Translations under genes and position numbers: made by a program | Shown: piece after piece, positions 46,469 to 54,695 of the stretch | Position numbering within the stretch: the first letter of the stretch is position 1 | Layout: the number at the start of each line of letters is the position of its first letter | Assembly: GCA_937915545.1 (NCBI GenBank) | Contig: CALGIJ010000021.1 | Location: forward strand, 124,001 to 188,000 | Origin: an uncultured Desulfobacterales bacterium | Lineage (GTDB): Bacteria > Desulfobacterota > Desulfobulbia > Desulfobulbales > Desulfocapsaceae | Length of the DNA: 64,000 nt | Direction of reading: 5' to 3' | The notes under the pieces: generated by a model | Databases searched by the model: none | The model's input: the letters and a program-made list of their open reading frames with translations, nothing else | What the model was told of the DNA's origin: nothing

Positions 46469-47401
46469 ATGGGCAAGGCCAGAGGCCTCTCGGTAGTCTA
46501 CCTGCCGCCTGACGGCCCGCCCTATCCGACGCTGCTCGAGTTCTTTTGCCGCCGCTTCCCCAGAGTGGCGCAGGAAGTCTGGCAGGAGCGGCTCGAGAGC
46601 GGCGGGGTGCGGGATGAGGCCGGCGTTGCGGTGAACGCGGCCAGCCCCTACCTCCCCGACAGCCGCCTCTTCTACCATCGCCAGGTGGCCGAGGAGCCGA
46701 TCATTCCCTTTGCCGAAGCAGTCGTTTACGAGGACGAGCACCTGCTGGTGGCGGACAAACCGCCTTTTCTGCCGGTAAGCCCGGTGGGGGTCTATGTCGC
46801 CGAGACCCTGGTGGAACGACTCAGAGAGCGCACTGGCAACGACCAGCTCTCGCCCCTGCACCGCATCGACCGCGAAACCTCCGGCCTGGTGCTGCTGGCC
46901 AAGAACCGCGCCGCCCGCGGTCGCTACCAGCCGCTCTTCGCCGCCGGCCAGGTGCGCAAGACCTACCTGGCCATCAGCACCTGCGCCGGGGAGCCTGAAT
47001 GGCGCCACTGCCTGGTGGAAAACCGTATCGAGCAGGGCCAGCCGTGGTTCCGCATGGAGGTTTGCCGCGGCCCGGTCAACGCCCGCAGCCACATCCATCT
47101 CCAGGAGGTACGCAACGGCCGCGCCCGCCTCCTCCTCCACCCCGAGACTGGCAAGAAGCACCAGTTGCGGCTGCATCTCAGCGGCCTCGGCCTGCCGCTG
47201 GTCGGCGACCGCTTCTACCCGACCCTGCTCCCCGCCGGAGCGGACGATTTCCAGCACCCCCTGCAGCTGCTGGCCCTTCGCCTCGAACTGCCCGACCCCT
47301 TTGGCGGCGGCAGGCGCAGCTTCGAAAGCGGCCGCAGCCTCTCCCTCGACGACGAGGCCGCCCCCTGCCTCAGAAACGGTACATCGTCCGCAGCATCCTG
47401 A
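46469..47401 (+). CDS. RluA-family RNA pseudouridine synthase
   Basis: 310 aa. Catalytic motif HRIDRETSGLVLL with Asp134, plus downstream VRKTYLAI and PETGKKHQLRLHLSGLGLPLVGD motifs of the RluA family. It isomerises uridine in rRNA or tRNA; the target site is unknown. The N-terminus has no clear S4 domain but a short lead (SVVYLPPDGPPYPTLLEFFC). The C-terminal 30 bases overlap the converging homocysteine methyltransferase gene. Confidence 0.9.
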   Translation: MGKARGLSVVYLPPDGPPYPTLLEFFCRRFPRVAQEVWQERLESGGVRDEAGVAVNAASPYLPDSRLFYHRQVAEEPIIPFAEAVVYEDEHLLVADKPPFLPVSPVGVYVAETLVERLRERTGNDQLSPLHRIDRETSGLVLLAKNRAARGRYQPLFAAGQVRKTYLAISTCAGEPEWRHCLVENRIEQGQPWFRMEVCRGPVNARSHIHLQEVRNGRARLLLHPETGKKHQLRLHLSGLGLPLVGDRFYPTLLPAGADDFQHPLQLLALRLELPDPFGGGRRSFESGRSLSLDDEAAPCLRNGTSSAAS

Positions 47402-48281
47402 TGTGTTCCGGGCCGATGCCGCAGCAGCCGCCGATGATGCGCGCCCCCATGTCCAGCCAGCGGCCGGCCTCGGCGGCGTAATCCCTGGGCGAGATGACAT
47501 CGTTGAACTGCCAGTGGGGCATGACGAAGACCCCGGAGTGGGCGTAGACGCCCAGGGACTTCGGCCACTGGGCGGCGAGCTCGGTGAAGGCCGTGGTGGC
47601 GTCGGCGACCTCGGTGTGCATGATCAGGGCGGCCTCGCCGCCGAGGTCGGCCATGGCGCGCACCCCATCGGCAAGGGAATCCCTCAAGTCCCAGAGCATC
47701 AGGCGACCCTGCCGGTCGCGCCGGCAGCTGTAGCCGAGCCACACCGGCAGCCCGGTCTCCCGTGCCGCCCGCACCGCCAAGGTGCCCTGGAGGATATCGC
47801 CGATCATCTCGACGACCAGCAGGTCGACCCCGGCCCGGCAGAGGGTCTCCGCCTGCTGGCGGTAAGCGGCCAGCGCCTCATTCTCGCCGAGAAAACTCTC
47901 GCTGGGATCGCTGCAGAAGGTGGTCGGGGCGATGGAACCGGCGACGGCCACCTCTCGCCCCCCCGTCTCGCGGGCCTGCAGTGCCAGCCCCACCGCCGTC
48001 TCATTGAGCTCGACGAAGCGCTCCTCCAACCCGGTGCCGAGCAGCATGTGCCTAGCCAGGGAGAAGGAGTTGACGGTGATCACCTCGGCCCCGGCGTCGA
48101 TATAGTCCTCATGCACCGCCCGCACCACCTCCGGCCGCGACAGCACCGCCTCCGCCGTCCACGCCGCGCCGTGCATGGGCACGCCGCGCCGCTCCAGCTC
48201 GGTGCCGGTGGCGCCGTCGAGGAGGATGTTCCCGCCACGACGCAGTTTTTCTTCAAGAAAGGTGTACGGGGATGTGCTCAC
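47370..48281 (-). CDS. Homocysteine S-methyltransferase family protein
   Basis: 303 aa TIM barrel, beginning NILLDGATGTELERRGVP, then AGAEVITVNSF and the terminal zinc motif GGCCGIGPEH. These enzymes transfer methyl groups from S-methylmethionine or methylated cofactors to homocysteine. The first zinc cysteine of the family (usually in a GxNC motif) seems replaced: the equivalent segment reads ALIMHTEVAD, with His at or near that position. This may alter the metal site or substrate. The start is ATG at 48281. Overlaps the RluA gene at the 3' end. Confidence 0.87.
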   Translation of the reverse strand: MSTSPYTFLEEKLRRGGNILLDGATGTELERRGVPMHGAAWTAEAVLSRPEVVRAVHEDYIDAGAEVITVNSFSLARHMLLGTGLEERFVELNETAVGLALQARETGGREVAVAGSIAPTTFCSDPSESFLGENEALAAYRQQAETLCRAGVDLLVVEMIGDILQGTLAVRAARETGLPVWLGYSCRRDRQGRLMLWDLRDSLADGVRAMADLGGEAALIMHTEVADATTAFTELAAQWPKSLGVYAHSGVFVMPHWQFNDVISPRDYAAEAGRWLDMGARIIGGCCGIGPEHIRMLRTMYRF

Positions 48282-48313
48282 CGCTCATCGTCCTCCTGGC
48301 AGGACCGGCCGGC

Positions 48314-49042
48314 TCACGACCCGGCCGCAGCCGCGGCCATGCGCCGGGCGAGCAGCCGCCCGCCGAGCAGCACGAGCAAGGCGCCGGCCGCCGCCGCGCC
48401 GTAGTGGTGGGCCGACGTGGTGATGGTCAGGTCGAAGCTGCTGGCGAAATAGGACACCACGAAGGGGTCGCCGATGGCCATCTCGCCGGCGATCCAGCCC
48501 AGCAGCATGCCGCCGAGGTTGACGACGATGGGGAAGCGGTCCATGAGCCGCACCACCAGCTGGCTGCCCCAGACGATGATGGGGATGCTGACCAGCAGGC
48601 CGAAGATGACGAGGATCATCTTATGCTCGTCGCCGGAGCCTTCCGCCGCCCCGGCGATGGCGATGACGTTGTCGAGGCTCATGACGAAGTCGGCGACGAT
48701 GACCGTCTTCACCGCCCCCCAGAGGCGGTCGCTGCTTTCGAGATTGCCGTGCTTGTCTTCCTCTTCCGGCAGAAGCAGCTTGATGCCGATCCACAGGAGC
48801 AGCATCGCCCCGGCCACCTTGAGCAAGGGTACGCTGAGGAGGCTGAGGGCGAAGAAGATCAACACCACCCGCAGGGCAATGGCCCCGGCGGTGCCCCAGA
48901 GGATGCCCTGGATGCGCTGCCGCGGCGGCAGCCGGCGGCAGGCCAAGGCGATGACCACGGCGTTGTCGCCACCGAGGAGGATGTCGATCATGATGATCTT
49001 CACCACCGCCACCCAGAACTCGGCATGAGCCAGAAATTCCAT
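48314..49042 (-). CDS. TerC family integral membrane protein (YjbE type)
   Basis: 242 aa with about seven transmembrane helices. TerC signatures are present: VVKIIMIDILLGGDNAVVIALA and, later, VIVADFVMSLDNVIAIAGAA, the two acidic metal-binding helices. Family members export manganese or take part in tellurite resistance. The start is ATG at 49042 (MEFLAHAEFW); no clear ribosome site precedes it, and the upstream open frame is Gly/Cys-rich, unlike the family. Follows the homocysteine methyltransferase in reverse order on the same strand. Confidence 0.88.
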   Translation of the reverse strand: MEFLAHAEFWVAVVKIIMIDILLGGDNAVVIALACRRLPPRQRIQGILWGTAGAIALRVVLIFFALSLLSVPLLKVAGAMLLLWIGIKLLLPEEEDKHGNLESSDRLWGAVKTVIVADFVMSLDNVIAIAGAAEGSGDEHKMILVIFGLLVSIPIIVWGSQLVVRLMDRFPIVVNLGGMLLGWIAGEMAIGDPFVVSYFASSFDLTITTSAHHYGAAAAGALLVLLGGRLLARRMAAAAAGS

Positions 49043-49291
49043 AAGGACGATATTCGCTGGAAGTTGTCGAAAACGAGGATCGGGAGGACGTCCAGGGCGC
49101 CCGCCAGGGGTGAACTGTACCGCATCGACACCGCTTCGGCAACACCCCATTCCCCCGCTGCAACCGCCTCCTCCCCCCATCTTGAGTGGTGCTGCTGTTT
49201 GTCCTTGCATTCCCACGGCCGACTGAATAACGTTGCGCGGGAGTTGGGGAAGTGCCTTTCAGTCAGCTTTTCCGCCGTCAAGGACGACGCC

Positions 49292-50308
49292 ATGCCTCAC
49301 CAGCCCATCCTGCTCTCCAGCAACATCCCCGTGCGGCTGTCCTATATCATCGTCTTCCTCGGCCTGGCCTTCGTCGGCCTACTCGAGCTGACCACCCTGC
49401 TGCTCACCGGCCTGTTCACCATCTTCGCCCTGCGCAAGTTCTGCTTTGGCGGCCAGAAATGGCTGGCCATCCTCCTCGGCGCCGTGCTGCTGGCGGCCAT
49501 CGGCACCGGTTTCTACCTCTTCTTGCGCACCGCCGTCACCGAAGTGCCGGAAATTGCCCGCCGCTCGATCCCGGTGGTCATCGGGTATGCCGAAAAGCTC
49601 GGTATCCAGCCATGGTTCGCCGATTTCGCCGAGCTCAAGAGCAAGGCTATGAGCTTCGCCATGGACAAGGTCGGCAATATCGGCAAGTACACCCAGTTCA
49701 TCCTCGTCCACCTGGTGACCTTCATCATCGGTCTGGTCATCGCCGTCGGCGCGTTCATCAACACCCGCACCCCCGAAGAGGTGGAGAAGGCGGTGGTGCG
49801 CAACAACCTCTACGACCGCACCCTGGCGGAAATCATGGCCCGCGCCAGCACCTTCTACCAGAGCTTCGCCACCGTGCTCGGGGCGCAGATCCTCATCTCC
49901 TCCATCAATACCACCCTCACCGCCGTCTTCCTTTTCTACAACCACTACCCCTTCGCCATGGTCATCACCGGGCTGACCTTCGTCTGCGGCCTGATGCCGA
50001 TCATCGGCAACCTGATCAGCAACACCATCATCATCAGCGTCGGGCTGACCATCTCGCCGCATATGGCCATCTTGGCCCTGTGCTTCCTCGTCTTCATCCA
50101 CAAGCTCGAGTTCTTCCTCAATTCAAAGATCATCGGCGACCGCATTAAGAACCCGATGTGGCTGACCCTGCTCGGCCTGCTCCTCGGCGAGAAGCTCATG
50201 GGCATCCCGGGGATGATCCTCGCCCCGGTGCTGCTGCACTACATCAAGGTCGAGGCCTCGCGCAATACCCTCGACGAGGGGCCTAAGAAGACGGTGACGT
50301 TGGACTGA
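49292..50308 (+). CDS. AI-2E family transporter
   Basis: 338 aa, about eight transmembrane helices with the long central hydrophilic region of PF01594. The C-terminal motif block PFAMVITGLTFVCGLMPIIGNLISNTII and PGMILAPVLLHYIKVE is characteristic. Known members export autoinducer-2 or act as Na+(Li+)/H+ antiporters; the role here is open. ATG at 49292 after AAGGACG. The upstream 249-bp gap contains no gene. Confidence 0.88.
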   Translation: MPHQPILLSSNIPVRLSYIIVFLGLAFVGLLELTTLLLTGLFTIFALRKFCFGGQKWLAILLGAVLLAAIGTGFYLFLRTAVTEVPEIARRSIPVVIGYAEKLGIQPWFADFAELKSKAMSFAMDKVGNIGKYTQFILVHLVTFIIGLVIAVGAFINTRTPEEVEKAVVRNNLYDRTLAEIMARASTFYQSFATVLGAQILISSINTTLTAVFLFYNHYPFAMVITGLTFVCGLMPIIGNLISNTIIISVGLTISPHMAILALCFLVFIHKLEFFLNSKIIGDRIKNPMWLTLLGLLLGEKLMGIPGMILAPVLLHYIKVEASRNTLDEGPKKTVTLD

Positions 50309-50325
50309 AGGGACGGTTCGTCCCT
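50309..50325. terminator. Short hairpin between convergent genes
   Basis: AGGGACG and CGTCCCT pair around GTT immediately after the AI-2E transporter stop. No strong U-run; a weak bidirectional terminator. Confidence 0.4.
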
Positions 50326-50339
50326 GGTTGGCGGCTGCC

Positions 50340-51098
50340 CTAGAGGCCGCCAAGGAAGTCGACGATCAGGGCGACCACCTCCGCTCCCCGCTGGCGATGC
50401 GGGACATGCCCGCAGCCAGGCAGCAGCGCCGCCCGCGCCGGCCCGCCGCTGCCGGCGACGATGCGCGTCACCTGATCATCGCTGCCGTATTCGTCGTCCT
50501 CGCCCTGGATGACGAGGAGCGGGCAGGTGATCGACGGCAGGGCGTATTCGATGTTCCACGCGGCGAACCACGGGCTGAGCCAGGTCTCGGCCCAGGCGCG
50601 GAAGAGGGTGTCGGCGCCCGCGCCGTGATGGCGCGCCAGGCCTGAAAAGCCGCCGCGTTGATAGAGGCGCCGGGCCTCTTCGATGCCCACCAGGGTCTTG
50701 GTCTCGACCAGCACATGGGCGGCCATGGTGACCACGCCGCGCAGCAGCGGCGGGCGCTCGGCGGCATGGAGCAGGGCGATGCTGCCGCCATCGGAGTGGC
50801 CGACGAGCACATAGGGCCGCCCGGGGATGGCCTGGGCGAGCACCCGCGGCAGCTCGTCCAGGGCATGACCGTGAACGTAGTGCACGGTGCGCGGCGCCGG
50901 CGCAGCCGGGGAGCGCCCATGGCCAAGGCGGTCGTAGAGCAGGCCGGGGCAGCGGGCGGCGGCACAGAGTTGCCGTGGAAAGTCCCGCCACATGGTGATG
51001 CAGCCCAGCCCCTCATGGAGAAAGACCAGGCAGGGCCCGGAAGCGTCCGCCGATATCATCTCACAGTGCTGAACACAGGCTCCGTATCCCGTGGCCAT
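50340..51098 (-). CDS. Alpha/beta hydrolase
   Basis: 252 aa. Oxyanion region FLHEGLGCITMW, nucleophile elbow GHSDGG with Ser102, acid in VIQGEDDEYG and catalytic His in CGHVPH. An HEG instead of HGG motif near the N-terminus resembles epoxide/ester hydrolases of the MhpC type. Substrate unknown. ATG at 51098 after GGAGGCG. Monocistronic, divergent from the PEP-CTERM gene. Confidence 0.87.
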   Translation of the reverse strand: MATGYGACVQHCEMISADASGPCLVFLHEGLGCITMWRDFPRQLCAAARCPGLLYDRLGHGRSPAAPAPRTVHYVHGHALDELPRVLAQAIPGRPYVLVGHSDGGSIALLHAAERPPLLRGVVTMAAHVLVETKTLVGIEEARRLYQRGGFSGLARHHGAGADTLFRAWAETWLSPWFAAWNIEYALPSITCPLLVIQGEDDEYGSDDQVTRIVAGSGGPARAALLPGCGHVPHRQRGAEVVALIVDFLGGL

Positions 51099-51295
51099 AT
51101 CGTCACGCCTCCGCTTGTTATCTCGCCGACACGAGCGTCAGGCCCCCTGCCCCGCGCAAGGCTGCATGGCCCTGCTCCGCCACCAGGAAATCCGATTTTA
51201 CGGAAGTCACTCTTTCGGCATTCCCGTAATGCGGAATTATCGCGGTCAAGGAAGAGCTAACACCTTGTACTGTCGTCGGCAGGTTTTCTTCCCGT

Positions 51296-51311
51296 AGGTA
51301 CACTTCTTGCG
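51296..51311 (+). promoter_or_regulatory. Candidate sigma-54 promoter for the PEP-CTERM gene
   Basis: AGGTACacttcTTGCG has exact GG-N10-GC spacing and an intact TTGC -12 element. It lies 43 bp before the ribosome-site-bearing ATG at 51354. Known PEP-CTERM genes are often controlled by the sigma-54 regulator PrsR, which supports the reading. Confidence 0.5.
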
Positions 51312-51353
51312 AATGTACTGGCAAGACCCTCATTCTGAGCACAGGGGATTGCC

Positions 51354-51947
51354 ATGAAAAAAACGATTCTACCCTTTGTTTTTGCCCTCTCCGTGGTTTT
51401 TGCCATATCGCCCCAGGCCATCGCCTATACTCTCGACATCAATGGCAGCACCGTCGACGTCGGCCTTCTCGACCGGCTGCGCACCTCGGATACCGTCGGC
51501 GACAGCAAGGCCAATGAGACCGCCTGGGTGAGCGGCTTCCTGGCACCGGTCATGGCGGAGTTCTCCTATAAAACCGAATCCGCAGATACCGCCATCGATG
51601 GTAACCCATGGACGTGGCACGCGATCAAGGAACAAGCCGGCCTGTTCGCCTTCGACCTCTTCAGCAGCCCCGACTATTTCCTCCTGAAAATCGGCAAGGG
51701 CATCGCCAAAAAACTGCCCGACGGAGACGATCATTTCCTCTTCGAAAACACTGGCAATATGCAATGGGCGGTCATATCCTTGAAAGACATGGGTTTTGAG
51801 GCGGAAAAAGGGAAAACTTCCTTTCGCAACATTGGCGCGATCAGCCACCTCAGCGAATTTTCCTCCGTCCCCGAACCGGCGACAATACTGCTCTTCGGTG
51901 CCGGTCTCCTTGGCCTGGCGGGCATCGCCCGCAAGAGACTCCGCTAG
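51354..51947 (+). CDS. PEP-CTERM sorting domain protein
   Basis: 197 aa exported protein. Signal peptide (MKKTILPFVFALSVVFAI to QAIA), a beta-rich extracellular body with no cysteines, and a C-terminal PEP-CTERM signal: VPEPATILLFGAGLLGLAG followed by a basic RKRLR tail. Exosortase should cleave or anchor it at the outer surface, often in exopolysaccharide matrix. Body function unknown. ATG at 51354 after AGGGGA. No exosortase or EPS genes lie in the window. Confidence 0.93.
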   Translation: MKKTILPFVFALSVVFAISPQAIAYTLDINGSTVDVGLLDRLRTSDTVGDSKANETAWVSGFLAPVMAEFSYKTESADTAIDGNPWTWHAIKEQAGLFAFDLFSSPDYFLLKIGKGIAKKLPDGDDHFLFENTGNMQWAVISLKDMGFEAEKGKTSFRNIGAISHLSEFSSVPEPATILLFGAGLLGLAGIARKRLR

Positions 51948-52061
51948 TGGCCTGAGAACGCCTGCCGGGAAAAGAGGGTGAGACGCAAGATTCAACCCTC
52001 TTTTCCATCCCCACCGCTGTCGGCCGCATCGCCCCAATCCTTCAGCCCCGGAGGTCCAAAC

Positions 52062-53405
52062 ATGGATGAGAGCATTGCACGGATTTTCTCGGCGGCTCTC
52101 CATGCCGTCGCCCCGGCACGATGCGTCGAGAACACCCTGCACTTCTCGGAAGCCGGTCTCCGCGCCGGCATCGCCGCCACCTTCCCCCGCCACCCCTGCC
52201 GCCGCGTGCTGCTGCTGTCCATCGGCAAGGCTGCCGCCCCCATGGCCGCCGCGGCCGAAAAGATCCTCGGCGAGGCCATCGCAGCTGGCCTGGTGGTGAC
52301 CAAGTACGGCCATGGAGACAGGCTGCGCCGCTGCCGCATCCTCGAATGCGGCCATCCTGTGCCCGACGAAAACGGCGTCGCCGCCGCCAGCGCGGTCCTT
52401 GACCTGCTGGCCGGGGCCGGACCGCAGGACCTCGTCCTCTGCCTGCTCTCCGGCGGAGGATCGGCACTGTGCCCAGCCCCCGCCGAGGGCCTGAGCCTCG
52501 CCGACAAGCAGGAAACCACCCGCCTGCTGCTGTCCTGCGGGGCCACCATCCACCACATCAACACCCTCCGCAAGCACCTCTCGCGGCTCAAGGGCGGCCA
52601 GTTGTGCCGTGCCGCCGGCGGGGCAAGGGTCGTCTCGCTGATCCTCTCCGACGTCATCGGCGACGACCTCGACATCATCGCCTCGGGCATGACCGCCGCC
52701 GACCCCTCGACCTTCGCCGACTGCCTGGACATCGTGCACCGCTACGATATTTTCGACCGTCTGCCGCCGGCGGTACGCCGCCGCCTGCAGGACGGCGCGG
52801 CCGGACGATTGGCGGAGACGCCGAAGCCGGGCGACCCCCTCTTTGCCCGGGTGGAGAACCATATCGTCGGCTCCAACGGCAGCGCCCTGCAGGCCGCCGC
52901 CAGCGAGGCGCGCCGTCTCGGCTACCAGCCGCTGATCCTCACCTCGCGGCTCACCGGCGAAGCCTGCCAGGCGGCCAAGGTGCTCGCCGCCATCGCCATG
53001 GAGGCCCAGCATTCCGCCAATCCGGCCGCCCCGCCCCTCTGCCTGCTCGCCGGCGGCGAGACCACCGTCACCCTGAGCGGCGCGGGCAAGGGTGGCCGCA
53101 ACATGGAATTTGCCCTGGCGGCGGCCCTCGAACTGGCCGGAACGGTTGGCATCCGCCTGCTCGCCGCCGGCACCGACGGCAACGACGGCCCCACCGACGC
53201 CGCCGGGGCGCTGGTCGACGGCGGCACCGTGGCCAGGGCGGCGGCCCTCGGTTTATCCGCCGCCGAGGTCCTTGCCCGCCACGACTCCTACCCCTTCTTC
53301 GAGGCCTTGGGCAACCTCCTCATCACCGGGCCGACACGCACCAATGTCATGGATCTGGTGATCGCCCTCGTCGACCGCCCCGAACCTCCCGCCGCCAGGG
53401 TCTGA
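52062..53405 (+). CDS. Glycerate 2-kinase (GckA/TtuD, DUF4147-MOFRL)
   Basis: 447 aa. N-terminal DUF4147 domain (VLLLSIGKAAAPMAAAAEKIL; LLSGGGSALCPAPAEGLSL; LRKHLSRLKGGQL) and C-terminal MOFRL domain (GTDGNDGPTDAAGALVDGGT). It phosphorylates D-glycerate to 2-phosphoglycerate, linking glyoxylate or serine metabolism to glycolysis. ATG at 52062 after GGAGG. It follows the PEP-CTERM gene by 114 bp without an obvious link. Confidence 0.93.
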   Translation: MDESIARIFSAALHAVAPARCVENTLHFSEAGLRAGIAATFPRHPCRRVLLLSIGKAAAPMAAAAEKILGEAIAAGLVVTKYGHGDRLRRCRILECGHPVPDENGVAAASAVLDLLAGAGPQDLVLCLLSGGGSALCPAPAEGLSLADKQETTRLLLSCGATIHHINTLRKHLSRLKGGQLCRAAGGARVVSLILSDVIGDDLDIIASGMTAADPSTFADCLDIVHRYDIFDRLPPAVRRRLQDGAAGRLAETPKPGDPLFARVENHIVGSNGSALQAAASEARRLGYQPLILTSRLTGEACQAAKVLAAIAMEAQHSANPAAPPLCLLAGGETTVTLSGAGKGGRNMEFALAAALELAGTVGIRLLAAGTDGNDGPTDAAGALVDGGTVARAAALGLSAAEVLARHDSYPFFEALGNLLITGPTRTNVMDLVIALVDRPEPPAARV

Positions 53406-53585
53406 TCACACCCACTCCCCTGACGTATGGCCTCTCCACCAGCGGAGGGCTTGCCCAACCGGCAGAAGAGGACGCCGGCAACGCGACGGCCCTTGACGCT
53501 GCAGAGATCCGCGCCGCAACGACTCCCTCCCCAAACCGCCGCATCAGGCCCCGCCTGCCATCGCAGCACCCCCATAGGGCTATCC

Positions 53586-53604
53586 CGACACCTTTCGGGT
53601 GTCG
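53586..53604. terminator. Hairpin between converging glycerate kinase and diguanylate cyclase genes
   Basis: CGACACC pairs with GGTGTCG around a TTTCG loop. Directly beside the stop of the diguanylate cyclase gene; likely a weak terminator for both sides. The rest of 53406-53585 shows no gene. Confidence 0.5.
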
Positions 53605-53605
53605 C

Positions 53606-54436
53606 TTAAGAAGCTGACTCCCCCAGCACCCGGCTATAGGGGATGACCTGGTTGCGGCCGCTCTGCTTGGCGTGGTAGAGGGCCCTGTCGGCGCGGTCGG
53701 TGAGGTCTTCGAGGGTATCGTTGTCCTGATACTGGGCGAGTCCAATGGAGATGGTCAGCGAGAAAGGCAGCCCCGCGCCGAGTTCCGACTGGATACCGAT
53801 GCGCACCCGCTCGGAAAAGTGCACCGCGGCCTCCTCGTCGGTGGCGCGCAGCAGGATGATGAACTCCTCGCCGCCCCAGCGGACCACGGTGTCGTACGGG
53901 CGCACCTGCTGCTGCAGGTACTTGCCGGTGGCCTGCAGGGCGAGGTCGCCGAAGTGGTGGCCATGGGTGTCGTTGACCTTCTTGAAATGGTCGAGATCGA
54001 GAAAGAGCAGGGTCAGCGCCTCGGCGCGGCGCAGGCTGCGGGCGCACTCGTCATGGAAGATATGGGCGAAGTAACGGCGGTTCTTGAGGCCGGTGAGAGG
54101 GTCGTGGATGGCACTCTCCTCGAGCCTCGCCACCATCTCGGCGATGCGCCGTTCCTGATCGTTGCGGATGGTGCCGAGGATGCCGAAGATGACGGCGAAA
54201 AGGAGGGGGTGGAAGAGGAAGAACCACTGCAGCGGGGTGGTGAAGATGGTGGCGATCACCGCCGCAAGGTTGCGGTCGGCGAGAAAATGGGCCTGCAGGG
54301 AGAGGGTTACCAGGGGGATCGGCAACCCCCACAGGAAGCCGAACCAGATATAGAGGTTATGACGCGGGTCGTAGCTGCCGGCGCGCCGCGCCGCCGCCAG
54401 GAACTCGGCCACCTGCTTCGCTATGGTTGCCGCCAT
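53606..54436 (-). CDS. Membrane-associated diguanylate cyclase (GGDEF)
   Basis: 276 aa. Two to three hydrophobic helices at about residues 28-95 (LYIWFGFLWGLPIPLVTLSL; LQWFFLFHPLLFAVIFGIL) precede a GGDEF domain (about 108-270) with DPLTGLKNRRYF, metal Asp in FLDLDHFKKVND and active-site GGEEF. An inhibitory I-site RPYD stands five residues before GGEEF, so product inhibition by cyclic di-GMP is expected. Start ATG at 54436 after GGAGGG. Divergent from the hydantoinase-like gene. Confidence 0.94.
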   Translation of the reverse strand: MAATIAKQVAEFLAAARRAGSYDPRHNLYIWFGFLWGLPIPLVTLSLQAHFLADRNLAAVIATIFTTPLQWFFLFHPLLFAVIFGILGTIRNDQERRIAEMVARLEESAIHDPLTGLKNRRYFAHIFHDECARSLRRAEALTLLFLDLDHFKKVNDTHGHHFGDLALQATGKYLQQQVRPYDTVVRWGGEEFIILLRATDEEAAVHFSERVRIGIQSELGAGLPFSLTISIGLAQYQDNDTLEDLTDRADRALYHAKQSGRNQVIPYSRVLGESAS

Positions 54437-54695
54437 CGCCCTCCCTCCGGGTGTTTTCCGCCGTGTCGCCGGCGCGTTGCGCACAGCGTCCTCTTTCCCC
54501 ATGATAGCCAAGGAAGAGGCCTCCGTCACGGACATTTTCCCCGGTTGTCGTCCCTGCCGGCGGACTGCTCCGGCCGGGCCCGCCACGGCCGGACAATTCT
54601 CCTCATTTCGCCGGTTTTTCTAGGACAATTGGCAGCGGCGGGGTAATATACGGCATCGACCATCTCCTCCTGGTTCCAGAAACGCAGGTGCAGCC

